A stretch of 64,000 nucleotides of DNA from Dama dama (lineage: Eukaryota; Chordata; Mammalia; Artiodactyla; Cervidae), in contig NC_083701.1 in the NCBI RefSeq assembly GCF_033118175.1, positions 71,052,001 through 71,116,000 on the forward strand, written 5' to 3'. The position numbers and the translations under genes were made by a program. Positions 37,701-44,215 of the stretch are shown piece after piece (the first letter of the stretch is position 1; every line of letters starts with the position of its first letter). The notes under the pieces are model-generated. The model worked only from the letters and a program-made list of their open reading frames with translations, made no database searches and was not told the origin of the DNA.

Positions 37701-40700
37701 CACCCGTCCATCTTGAGAGACCCCGCATGGCGTGGCTCGTGGCTTTATTGAGTTACGCTGGCCCCTTTGACATGACAGAGCTATGATGCGCGAAGGGGTA
37801 AGTATCATCAGGTTCCTCATACTTGGTAGAAGTAAGCCACAAGTTTGCCTCCCAGTATAGCCACCCAAGGCACCCAAAGGGAATCCAAAGTGTCCATAAC
37901 ATTAGAGCAGTACCACGTAGATATTCAGAGGAGGGCCCAACTCTATTGTACTGAAATCCAACACAGATTCCATGGTTTGTCAGCTTAGTCTTTTCTGTAT
38001 ATTTTTGTATGTATTCATCAACCAAAACCCAGTCCTGGGTAAATCCGAGTTTTGATCTGACTGCACCTGCTCCTTTGGGGAAGTAACACATCCCAGCAGA
38101 CTGGTGATATTTAATGCATGGTTGCGAGCCTTCAGCTGGTTTCTCAACACTGCTGTGTGCTCTCTTCCCTTTGTCTTCCCATTTCCCTGTTTTCCTGGAT
38201 GATATTTCAAACTTATCCACACTCCCCTCACAAATTTTTCCTCCTGCCCCAACTTCCTTCTTCATTTGCAACAGATTACCTTTCTTGCTTAACAGAAAAA
38301 TCAAAAGCCTTCAAATGGGAGACCCCTCAATTTACAGCTACGAAATCTCCTAACCTTCTTATGTTCTGCTCATACTCCCAGCCTGCTTTTCAGTTAACAG
38401 TGGAAGAAATCACTTTCTGTGTGCCTTCTTGTATAAGACCGTCTTTCTACTTCTGTGTGATTCTTTTGTTTTAGTATGGAAACTTTGTAAAAAGTTTTTG
38501 TTTTGTATTATTTTAACACTTCACTGGGCTGTTGGGAAGAGTCAGTACAAATTTCCAAGCCCTGGGCTCCAGAAAGGCATGTGGAGAAAATGCCATGTAA
38601 AGATGTAGCCAACTCACCCTTGCAGGGAACCTGGAAAACTTTTTCACTAGTTCTAAAATTACTTTCTATGGCCTTGCCAAATCCTTCCCTCAAGCTTTCA
38701 TCACTAACCTCTAAATCAGATACACTTTCCAGGTCTCATCTTAGCAAGCTAAGACTCTTGACTATGCTTTTTAAAAGCATTTTCTTCTCTTAGCTTCTTT
38801 GATACCACTCTCTTGAGCTTTTTCACTGTTTTCCTGGCTCATTTATCAGTACCTTCTCCTTTTACTCCTAACTTGGTCCTCTTCAAGACTCTAGCCAAAG
38901 CTTTTCAGTCTCACTCTGAAAACTTTTCTTCTTGGAAAATGCAGTTGCTGTGGTGGCTACTGTTATTAAGGACATTATGCGGGCACCCTGATATGCATCT
39001 TCAGCTTAGTCTTCTTTCCATACCTTTAGACCCATTCACTAAATGGCTTCGTATATCTAATTGGCACCTCAAATTCACCATATCCAGAGCAGAACTTAGC
39101 ATCTCATACACACCCTCCTCCAACTAGGTAACTAACATTATTCCATCTCTTTTTGTGGTATTACTATCCACATAGTATCAGACTTAGGGTGTTCAATAAG
39201 TAAAACTTACATTTTTCAGAGAGATAACATGTTAGAGAACAAAGACAAGATTTAAAGGCCTACGTTTAAAATAACTGATTTGAAGGGAACCCTTCTCCAG
39301 TGTTGCTGGCAATGTAAATTGCTACAACCACTGTGGAGAACAACATGCGTGCTAAGTCACTTCCATCACGTCTGACTCTTTGTGACCCTATGGACCATGG
39401 CCCACCAGGTTCCTCTGTCCATGGGATTCTCCAGGCAAGAATACTGGAGTGGGTTGCCATGCCCTCCTCCAGGGGATCTTCCAGACCCAGAGGTTGAACT
39501 CAAATCTCTTAACGTCTCCTGCATTGGCAAGCAAGTTCTTTACCACTAGCACCATCTGGAAAGCCCAGAAAACAGTATAGAGGTTTCTTAAAAAACTTAA
39601 AACTACCATATGCTCTAGCAATCCCATTCCTGGCCATATGTACAGAGAAAACCATAATCCAAAAGTATACATGCACCCATTCATTGCAGCACTCTTTACA
39701 ATAGCCAAGACGTGGAAGCAACCCAGATGTCCATTGACAGAGGGCTGGATAAAGAAAATGTGGTACATATCTACCTTGAAGTATTATTCAGCCATACAAA
39801 GAATGAAATAATGCTGTGTGCAACAACATTAAGTGGACCTAGAGATGATCGTACTAAGTGAAGTAAGTCAGACAGAGACAAATATATATTACTCATATGT
39901 GGAATTTAATTTTTTAAAAAAGATAGAAATAAACCTATTTACGAAACAGAAGCAGACTTACAGACATTGAAAGCAAGCTTACCGTTAGAAAAGAGGAAAT
40001 GAGTAGGGGATAAATCAGGAGCTTGGGATGAATACACAAACAAACAAGAAAAGTAGATAACCAACAGGACCTATGGTACAGCACGGAAAACTCTACTCAG
40101 TATTCTGTGATCACCTATGTGAGAAAAGAATCTAAAAAAGAATGAATATACACCTGAAACTAATGCAACACTGTAAATCAACTATAATCAAAATATTTTA
40201 AAAAAATTTTAAATAAGGGTGAAAAATTAATTATCTTTGTCTCCTATAGCATAAAAAATAAGATAAAATAACTACTTTGCTTAGAATTGTATTAATGGGT
40301 ACTCACTTAATGTACATCCCTTGTACAAGTTCCAGGTTCCCTCATCTCCTTAACCTACCTCACCATCAGTGTGAGGTAGGTCACCACCTTCCCCCTCCAC
40401 CCTCAACATTTGTACCTGGAGTATTTCGCCCATAAAAATATAGATAGGCTTAATTGAAGCAGTATTGTATTTCAGGATCACTATGCTTAGAGCAGCTTTT
40501 AAAAGCATGCTGAAACATTAAACAACATCTACTGAGAATATTTTGCTCCAAACCCTGAAGTACTGCTTTACAAATGAACTGTGGAATAAATACTATGTAG
40601 AAGATGTAGACTGCTTACACAGTCATTGTGCTGAATGATGTGCAGAATCTTTAAGTACAGAGGGAGCACAGCTTCTGGACAGCGGGAGAAGCCCACATGG

Positions 40701-41709
40701 TTTCAAGGAGCTTACTTGAAATCAGATCACTGAGTCAGTGGCTGAACTGAGACTAGAGCCTGTGATGCTTTTTCTACTCCTTTTACTGGAATTTTCCCCC
40801 TTACCATGTTCCTGTGTTTTTGTTTTGAAAAATGTAGACAATTTCATGTTCACAGTCTCTTGTTAATTTCTTTTGAAGCTTTATTGGCATTTCATTTTTC
40901 AAGTGTTTTAATATTTTTAATTTCAGCTGCACCAGGTATGTCATTTGCAAATAGTAGTGTTTCTAAGTCAACTTAAAAATACCTACAGACATTTATAGTT
41001 TTGCACAGAAGTAATACTACATTAATTACATTAACAAAGTTTAGCCAACTTTATCTCTATTGTAGAAATATTTTTTTTTATTCCTTGAAGGAAATTTTTG
41101 GATACAAAGAAAGAAGCTTGACATGTATCAAACAAACATCATTTAATATGGACTAAAAGGGACATATGCTTGCTTTGTGTTAACCTGACACTGTGTTATG
41201 AACACCCTGTAGGTTTTGGCCCTCCACACCCAAGACAAAAGAAGGAATAAGTGACACCTTTGTGTAAACTACTTAAAAATATCACCTTACTGTATTTGAA
41301 ATCTGTCCTGTTTGAAACATTTCTGACAATATTTATTGGCTTAGAAATGTTCTGCCTTTTTACTATGTAAAACATTATTAACTGTAATGTTTTATTTTTA
41401 TTCACAGATTATTATAAATATCCTGTTTGAAACATTTCTAAGACTATTTATTGGCTTAGAAAATTCTCCCCTTTTACTATGTAAAGCATTGTTAACTGTA
41501 ATTTTTATTTTCATCCACAGATTATTATAAGTATAGGCCTCATGTTTTATGTAGTTCATCGAGCCCAAGTGGAATTGAATGCCGCTATCGTAGCTTGCGA
41601 AATGGAACTGAAAAGCTCTCTGGTCAAAGGCAGTCAACCGAATATCAGCGGCTCTCCTTTCTACAAGAGGACCCTGACATTTTCTGGAGATGGAGTCAAT
41701 ATTGTATGA
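15909..41709 (+). CDS. TMEM64: TMEM64, transmembrane protein 64 (three coding exons)
   Basis: The CDS joins 15909-16712, 31848-32003 and 41521-41709: 382 codons plus TGA, close to the human length of about 380. All introns are phase 0 with GT/AG borders. Visible in the protein: a low-complexity Pro/Gly/Ala N-terminus (1-105) with Ala9 at 58-66; a Cys cluster (114-116, 121, 123) that could be lipidated; a hydrophobic helix at about 124-143; another at about 159-174; the SFPCGWGY and GYLYGFVLGMG stretches (174-199) and the ALARLTPIPFGLQN motif (251-264) typical of the VTT/DedA (SNARE-associated) fold; and a last helix at about 314-334 before a polar C-terminus. In mammals TMEM64 is an ER membrane protein linked to SERCA2-dependent calcium signalling and to Wnt/beta-catenin control in osteoblast and adipocyte differentiation (established). 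No stop or frameshift interrupts it, so the gene appears intact. Confidence 0.97.
16753..16772. repeat. T20 homopolymer
   Basis: An uninterrupted run of 20 T about 40 nt after the exon 1 donor. It is likely length-polymorphic and prone to sequencing error. No adjacent SINE body is seen. Confidence 0.9.
17592..17785 (-). mobile_element. Bov-tA SINE
   Basis: Minus-strand Bov-A body (CTCCAGGCAAAAATGCTAGA on plus) and tRNA-like B-box region near 17727 (GGGATCGAACC on plus). The head is degraded. Confidence 0.88.
18570..18735 (+). mobile_element. MIR SINE remnant
   Basis: Sense MIR core: a GACCCTCGGTCAAGTTGCTT part, then GCAAAATGGGAAAGTAATG and a CATAGGATTATTGAGA segment. Confidence 0.65.
18757..19312 (-). 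mobile_element. BovB LINE 3' fragment
   Basis: Starts at the CAGTTCAGTTCAGTTCAG tail and covers the 3' UTR and the last part of the RT ORF on the minus strand (SILKSRDITLSTKV and YGCESWTIKKAE). It stops abruptly at ATTTCATGGC, so it is a 5'-truncated insertion of about 560 bp. Confidence 0.94.
19600..19692 (-). mobile_element. MIR SINE remnant
   Basis: AACTGAGGAAGACATGGAGG followed by CAGGATCACCCAGCTACCAA is the antisense MIR core. Confidence 0.6.
19693..19715. repeat. (GTG)n trinucleotide repeat
   Basis: About seven units of GTG between a MIR remnant and the 3' end of a BovB-derived element. It may have grown from the BovB tail or the MIR GTGGTGG end. Confidence 0.9.
19716..20570 (-). mobile_element. 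Internally deleted BovB-derived element
   Basis: 19716-20060 matches the BovB 3' UTR and distal RT region. At about 20062 (CTCCAACACTACAATCCAGA) it jumps to the BovB 5' region seen also at 37410-37795 (ATTCCTATGTAATGCTGTTC, CAGCATCG-type text, then CATACTGTTATGGGGTTCTC). Nearly all of the endonuclease and RT sequence is absent. A Bov-A monomer is inserted at 20225-20340. Confidence 0.8.
20225..20340 (+). mobile_element. Bov-A monomer SINE inside the BovB derivative
   Basis: A single Bov-A unit in plus orientation (AACCCACTCCAGTACTCTTG up to GACACAACTGAGTGACTTCA), ending at a TTTCTTTTTTTTC tract. BovB 5' sequence continues on both sides. Confidence 0.88.
21060..21190 (+). mobile_element. MIR SINE remnant
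   Basis: GAGGCACAGGCTTTGGAAAT and CATTTGCCTGGCACATACT are the two ends of a degraded sense MIR. Confidence 0.5.
22220..22430 (+). mobile_element. L2 LINE remnant
   Basis: GCCTCCTATCTAGTCTCCTT and AATGATCTTTCTAGAATGCA resemble the sense L2 ORF end. Diverged copy, called by eye. Confidence 0.55.
22495..22560 (-). mobile_element. Short MIR-like remnant
   Basis: ATTTCATCCTCAACATTCTA then AGAGGTAAACATGATTATTT resembles the antisense MIR core. Short, so uncertain. Confidence 0.4.
22776..22990 (-). mobile_element. Bov-tA SINE
   Basis: Minus-strand Bov-tA with a GGCTTCTCTCCAGGCTCAGT head, a GGTTCAATTCC B box near 22930 and a full Bov-A body. Confidence 0.92.
23625..23770 (-). mobile_element. MIR SINE remnant
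   Basis: GCAGTTGAGGCAGAGTGGTG then ACATACAGTTGGTAAATGGT matches the antisense MIR core and flank. Confidence 0.6.
24271..24284. repeat. Short (AT)n repeat
   Basis: AATATATATATATA, about six TA units in intron 1. Confidence 0.8.
24775..24855 (+). mobile_element. MIR SINE remnant
   Basis: GCTGTGTGACCTTGGTGAAG is the conserved sense MIR core, followed by TTTGTAAAATTAGAGAGG. Confidence 0.7.
27113..27410 (+). mobile_element. CHR-type tRNA-derived SINE with long tail
   Basis: Head AGGACTTCCCTGCTATACCA, tRNA-like B box GGTTCGATCC at about 27168, then a G+C-rich tail (CTAAGCCCACGTGCCACCGC) ending in an AAAAAAAAATAAATGA tract. The local high G+C in an A/T-rich intron is due to this insertion. The frames that cross it on both strands are not genes. 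Confidence 0.83.
28120..28720 (+). mobile_element. L2 LINE remnant (3' part)
   Basis: Pyrimidine-rich text with pieces such as GAGTACAAACTCATTCCCC and TGAATTCTTCAAGGTAAAAG follows the order of the sense L2 3' region. A 186-codon open frame falls inside it but has no recognisable domain. Confidence 0.55.
28984..29204 (+). mobile_element. Bov-tA SINE
   Basis: Head GGGCTTCTCAGTTGGTGCTA, B box GGGTTCGATCCC at about 29049, Bov-A body, end at GTCTAACACGACAGAAGTGA. First of a run of SINEs before exon 2. Confidence 0.94.
29371..29579 (-). mobile_element. Bov-tA SINE
   Basis: Minus-strand full-length Bov-tA from GGCTTCCCTTGTAGCTCAGT to the AGTCGGGCACGACTGAGCGA end. In inverted orientation to the copy at 28984-29204, giving a potential hairpin in the pre-mRNA. 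Confidence 0.94.
29624..29661 (-). mobile_element. Bov-A end fragment
   Basis: Only the terminal piece GCGTGCTCAGTCATGTCTGA and a few bases on either side. Severe truncation. Confidence 0.7.
29817..30540. mobile_element. Ancient mammalian repeat, class not resolved
   Basis: TAATATCTCACAGCTTCTGT, then after the SINE a run of TTGACCAGAGCCTCAGCCAC and GGCCTCTCCAGAGAGCTGCT, matches a text pattern common in old mammalian repeats (MER or MLT type). I cannot place it in a family without a library search. Split by the Bov-tA at 29934-30135. Confidence 0.5.
29934..30135 (-). mobile_element. Bov-tA SINE
   Basis: Minus-strand Bov-tA with head GGGCGCCCCTGGTGGCTCAG and B box GGGTTCGATCCC near 30070. Inserted in the older repeat around it, with a weak CAGAAT flanking repeat. 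Confidence 0.94.
30716..30850 (-). mobile_element. MIR SINE remnant
   Basis: TTATTATCCTCATTTTACAG then ATGAAAAAACTGATATTC is the antisense MIR core, well preserved. Confidence 0.75.
30930..31144 (+). mobile_element. Bov-tA SINE
   Basis: Head GACTTCCCTGGTGGCTCAGA, B box GGGTTCGATCCC at about 30984, Bov-A body, end (ACTC)n. Flanked by the near-identical 13-mers ATGAAGTATATTT (30917-30929) and ATGAAGAATATTT (31145-31157). Confidence 0.96.
31159..31493 (+). mobile_element. Compound Bov-tA SINE (two tRNA-like heads)
   Basis: A first head and partial Bov-A body (31159-31276) is joined directly to a second complete Bov-tA (head GGGCTTTCCTGGTGGCTCAG at about 31277) ending near 31484. The whole is flanked by the 15-mers CATGAAGAATATTTA (31144-31158) and CATGAGGAATATTTA (31494-31508). 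It therefore moved as one unit or arose by recombination between copies. Confidence 0.93.
31848..32003 (+). CDS. TMEM64: TMEM64 coding exon 2
   Basis: 156 nt, 52 codons, residues 269-320: from ITDLSLPNYLVASSVGLLPT to GYFVFCLQ. The acceptor TTCCTCTAG ends at 31847 and the donor GTGAGT starts at 32004, both phase 0. It supplies the second half of the VTT core (PTQLLNSYLGTTL) and the start of the last membrane helix. The frame stays open past the donor, but the codons there are not family-like. Confidence 0.97.
32298..33214 (+). mobile_element. BovB LINE, 5'-truncated, sense, with open RT end
   Basis: Open plus-strand frame through the BovB RT: GIHQGCILSPSLFNLYAEYI, the catalytic YADDT box, then KSRDITLPTKVRLVKAMVF and YGCESWTVKKAE. 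A frameshift or stop follows near 32873. The 3' UTR ends in the (ACTG)n tail. A 9-bp target-site duplication, TGTTAATAC, lies at 32289-32297 and 33215-33223. It lacks the endonuclease and N-terminal RT, so it is not autonomous. Its frame is longer and cleaner than in most copies here, which suggests a younger insertion. Confidence 0.95.
33671..33688. repeat. Short (GAT)n repeat
   Basis: GATGGTGATGATGATGATAG, about five units next to a MIR remnant. Confidence 0.8.
33690..33800 (-). mobile_element. MIR-like remnant
   Basis: AATATTTATTGAATGCTTTA and GTTTAAGCTCATTTAATGCC are like the antisense 3' end and core of MIR. Confidence 0.55.
34466..37795 (-). mobile_element. BovB LINE, near full length with 5' region, inactivated
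   Basis: The 3' tail (CAGTCAGTCAGTTCAG) is at 34466. The minus strand then passes through the 3' UTR, the RT (35200-36100), the linker and the endonuclease (37131-36841: GKFNSGDHYIYHCEQEFLKR, then ALIVNKIVQNAVLGY). The 5' region (37410-37795) includes a block, GGGGTTCTCCTGGCAAGAAT, very like the Bov-A body. Many stops and frameshifts. A SINE is inserted at 37231-37405. The 5' end is placed where similarity to the copy ending at 20570 is lost. Confidence 0.92.
37231..37405 (+). mobile_element. Diverged Bov-tA SINE inside BovB
   Basis: Head GACTTCCCTGGTGGCTCAGA, a degraded B box (GCGTAATCCTTG), a diverged Bov-A body, end at GGGGTCATGAAG. BovB text is continuous on either side. Confidence 0.85.
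37796..38639. other. Intron 2 unique DNA
   Basis: No repeat or exon recognised. Open frames of 90-180 codons exist on the minus strand at 37753-38304, but they cross the BovB 5' end and show no domain. Confidence 0.5.
38640..39130 (+). mobile_element. L2 LINE remnant (ORF part)
   Basis: TTGGCACCTCAAATTCACCA and AGAGCAGAACTTAGCATCTC, with upstream CTTTTTCACTGTTTTCCTGG, follow the sense L2 reverse-transcriptase ORF in order. Heavily diverged. Confidence 0.6.
39285..40216 (+). mobile_element. L1 LINE 3' end (sense)
   Basis: Typical L1 3' text: CAATCCCATTCCTGGCCATA, GCAGCACTCTTTACAATAGC, AGATGTCCATTGACAGAGGG, GAAGTATTATTCAGCCATAC. It ends in an A-rich tail at about 40195-40216. The distal ORF2 is decayed. 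Split by the Bov-tA at 39344-39567. Confidence 0.9.
39344..39567 (-). mobile_element. Bov-tA SINE inside L1
   Basis: Minus-strand Bov-tA from GGGCTTTCCAGATGGTGCTA to the end near 39344. L1 text resumes at AGAAAACAGTATAGAGG, with a short GAGAACA/GAAAACA flank repeat. Confidence 0.93.
41306..41533 (+). repeat. TMEM64: Tandem duplication across the intron 2/exon 3 border
   Basis: Two adjacent copies of about 115 bp (41306-41420 and 41421-41533), roughly nine in ten bases identical by eye. Each has the same order: TCCTGTTTGAAACATTTCT, TTTATTGGCTTAGAAA, ACTATGTAAA, a pyrimidine tract, CACAG, and ATTATTATAA. Each unit comprises about 100 nt of intron end plus the first 13 nt of exon 3. The second copy leads into the conserved exon 3, so the first is an extra copy that kept an AG and a pyrimidine tract. 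Confidence 0.95.
41388..41410 (+). promoter_or_regulatory. TMEM64: Possible alternative 3' splice site for exon 3
   Basis: TTTTATTTTTATTCACAG followed by ATT at 41408 is a strong-looking acceptor, no weaker by eye than the coding one (ATTTTTATTTTCATCCACAG, ending 41520). Use of it is phase compatible and opens a 40-codon frame (41408-41527) ending in TAA at 41528-41530. The new tail would begin IIINILFETF and be hydrophobic throughout. Since this would be the last exon, nonsense-mediated decay is not expected. No transcript data are available here. Confidence 0.55.
41521..41709 (+). CDS. TMEM64: TMEM64 coding exon 3 (last)
   Basis: 62 codons and a TGA stop (41707-41709), residues 321-382: IIISIGLMFYVVHRAQVELN, then AAIVACEMELKSSLVKG and a Ser/Thr-rich end, FSGDGVNIV. 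It completes the last membrane helix (about 314-334) and provides the cytosolic-type polar tail, similar to the known mammalian C-terminus. The acceptor at 41520 lies in the second copy of a tandem duplication. Confidence 0.97.
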   Translation: MIISIGLMFYVVHRAQVELNAAIVACEMELKSSLVKGSQPNISGSPFYKRTLTFSGDGVNIV

Positions 41710-41805
41710 TTCTAATGAAATGTGTGATTGTCAAGAGCCTGTCTGAGATCTGGCAGTTAGTTCCCTTACTCGTGGGCAGAGATGCAAGTTTTAATTGTAT
41801 TATGG

Positions 41806-41840
41806 CACACACACACACAAACAGACACGCACACACACAA
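41806..41840. repeat. Interrupted (CA)n microsatellite
   Basis: About seven CA units, an AAACAGACACG interruption, then more CACACACA. It lies about 100 nt after the TMEM64 stop, so within the 3' UTR. Confidence 0.9.
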
Positions 41841-42535
41841 ATGACTAGTTTTTAAATTGCACATTTTTTAAAAACAGGAATCATTTTCTGGATATGTAAG
41901 TGTAAATGTAGATGCAATTTCGGCTGCAGTTCTTTATCATTTATTATGCCCTTAGTGGCCTATAAGTCTGCACTTTAGGTTTTGGTTTTTTTTTTTTTCT
42001 TCGTTATTTTCTTTATGAGTACTTATGAACAGAAAAATAATCCAAATATTTTTCTGCTTAGTGTCTTTATTTATAAAGACTATGAATAGCTGTATGTGTC
42101 TTTCCTGCTTATAAAGATGAGTAAAAGTATGCAATTTTAATGTATATTATTGGATGCTCTTTGCTTTTGTAGTGTTCCCAGAAAGGATAGATGATGTCTT
42201 GTTTTGTTTTTTTTAATGTTTTAGTTGGAACCACTTTGCTTTCCTTTTCCTTACTAGTTAGAAAATAGACATGAACTTTTGTTTAAATGTATTTTTGCAA
42301 GGATCAAATTGTTACACCTATACACACAAATTTAAATCCTACATTGTGGGACTGAAGTGCTCTTAAGATACCTTTTTTATTTTTGCTGTGTAATATGCAA
42401 AGCAAAAGGGAAATTATTTAATGCGTAGTGACTCAAATTAGAACTTGTGTTCTAATTTCACGTCATTGGTTTTAGCCTCCTTAGGTCTTCCATCAAAGGG
42501 CTGTCCTATTACAGTCTTACTGAAAATTTTATTAA

Positions 42536-42582
42536 AATAAACTTCTTTTCTTTTTGTATTCATTATTAGGCTTTGAAATAAA
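42536..42582 (+). terminator. TMEM64: Candidate proximal polyadenylation signals
   Basis: Two AATAAA hexamers 41 nt apart (42536-42541 and 42577-42582), followed within about 50 nt by G/T-rich text (GTGGTGGGCTTG, then CTGGTGGCCTTGTTTG). This arrangement fits a cleavage site giving a short, roughly 0.9-kb 3' UTR. More distal signals exist. Confidence 0.45.
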
Positions 42583-44139
42583 GATGTTATTCCTTTAAAG
42601 TGGTGGGCTTGCAATCACTGAAGATGTCACTCTGGTGGCCTTGTTTGATCAAAATGCCTATCTAAAAAATTAAGCTTTACAATCAGGTTTATAATTCTGT
42701 TGAAGTACACATATATTTGTCCCCATAGTCTTCAGCTTTAAAACTGTAAGTAATGTTAACTTGATGCCCAAATTTGTATTATATATTTGCCCTACTATAG
42801 AGTAGGCTTATTTTGTTTGGTTTTTGCTACTTGTTTTCCTCTGATAAGACTCAGGAATTCTGAAATGTGAAATTAAGTCTCAGTTCTTTTTCCTGTAGAA
42901 TGAATTGAGTGTATTTATTAATAGTACTTATGTGTACAGAATATAATAATTTGGTATACGATTCATATGACATTCATTTATCACCTTATATTTTTAAAGT
43001 AGCTTAGTTGTGATCTTAATAGTTTATTTTACAGTGGAGATTATTGATATGAATGCAGATTTTCTGGTAGGTATCTGTTTTTTAGCTATGAAGGTGCCAC
43101 TTTATCAGAGACCTCCCATTTGCCTTTTCATTAGGGTAAATTCTTTGCCCAGATTTACTAAAGTGCAAAAGAATTATTTAGAAGCAGTTATTTTAATTTT
43201 ATGCTAAGGATGCATTTAATCATTTTAGTATATAAATTTTTGCCCTGTCGCAGGTATAATTATTTCCCTTTCCTTCATAATGTATAAGTTTTCTCACCTT
43301 AGAATAACAGTGAAGTTTGTTTTTATGTCTATACTAGGTTCTTCTTGGTATATTCCAGATGATTTTGTAGGGACCTGGGTCTATAGCAGTCAACTGACCT
43401 ACAAATCTTTCCTTCTTTTATTGATAGAAAAATACCATTGAAATGTTATTATTCTTTTTTAAATCCTAATTACTTGTTTAGTTTCTTTAATAATTATCCT
43501 AATAAACAATGATTTGATTTATTCTTGTCTAACTTGAAAATATTTATCTTGTGCTTTCTGTTTGTTTAGCTTTTTTATAAAGAAATTAATAATTTAAGAT
43601 CACTACTTTCATACACTTGTATTACACTCCATGTATTTTGAAGTGCATTTACTTACTTTGGCATTTTGTAACTTGAATAATTTTGCCAAATGAAAAACTT
43701 TTGGTAGTTTGTCATGAGTTCCAACTGTTGCATTTTGCTTAGTACTTAAATATGTAAAGGTAAAAGAGACGTAATTTTTCTATATTCTGCCAACATGATT
43801 TTATATAATAAAATCATCCATTTTTACTTAAAATAGTATGGATTTACTATTTTTAAAACATTAATCTAAAACTGCAGTTTTCCTTTTGTTCATCATTTCC
43901 AGCCTCCACATAAACTGCTATCCATTATAGTCATGCTATTTGACAGCTGCATTTGGTTGCTGGTTTTTTATTAATATATGTGCTGTCTATAAATTTTACA
44001 AAACATGCTGTATTGTACAAAAAGTGTACAATGTTCTATTCATTCCATTTTAACTCCACATGCCAGATTTCTGGCAGCAACAAATTGCTATGGGATCCTT
44101 TTTATGTTGCCCTAATATCACCTCCAGTCATAGAGTATA

Positions 44140-44215
44140 TATTAATATATATATTATATGTTGGATTTCTTAAATATATATATTTACATATATATATAAA
44201 TAATATATATATTGG
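44140..44215. repeat. A/T-rich palindromic repeat
   Basis: Runs of (AT)n with TTGGATTT occurring on both sides (near 44162 and 44212). Self-complementary ATATATAT blocks could form cruciform or hairpin structures. Confidence 0.75.

Larger units (their letters stand above)
32004..41520 (+). other. TMEM64: TMEM64 intron 2
   Basis: A 9.5-kb intron with BovB copies at 32298-33214 (sense) and 34466-37795 (antisense), L2 and L1 remnants and three SINE insertions. The 3' end carries a tandem duplication of the acceptor. 33801-34465, 37796-38639 and 40217-41290 hold no repeat or exon that I recognise. Confidence 0.93.

Noticed and set aside
37753..38304. 183-codon minus-strand open frame
   Set aside because: Starts in unique intron DNA and runs into the BovB 5' region. 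No recognisable domain.
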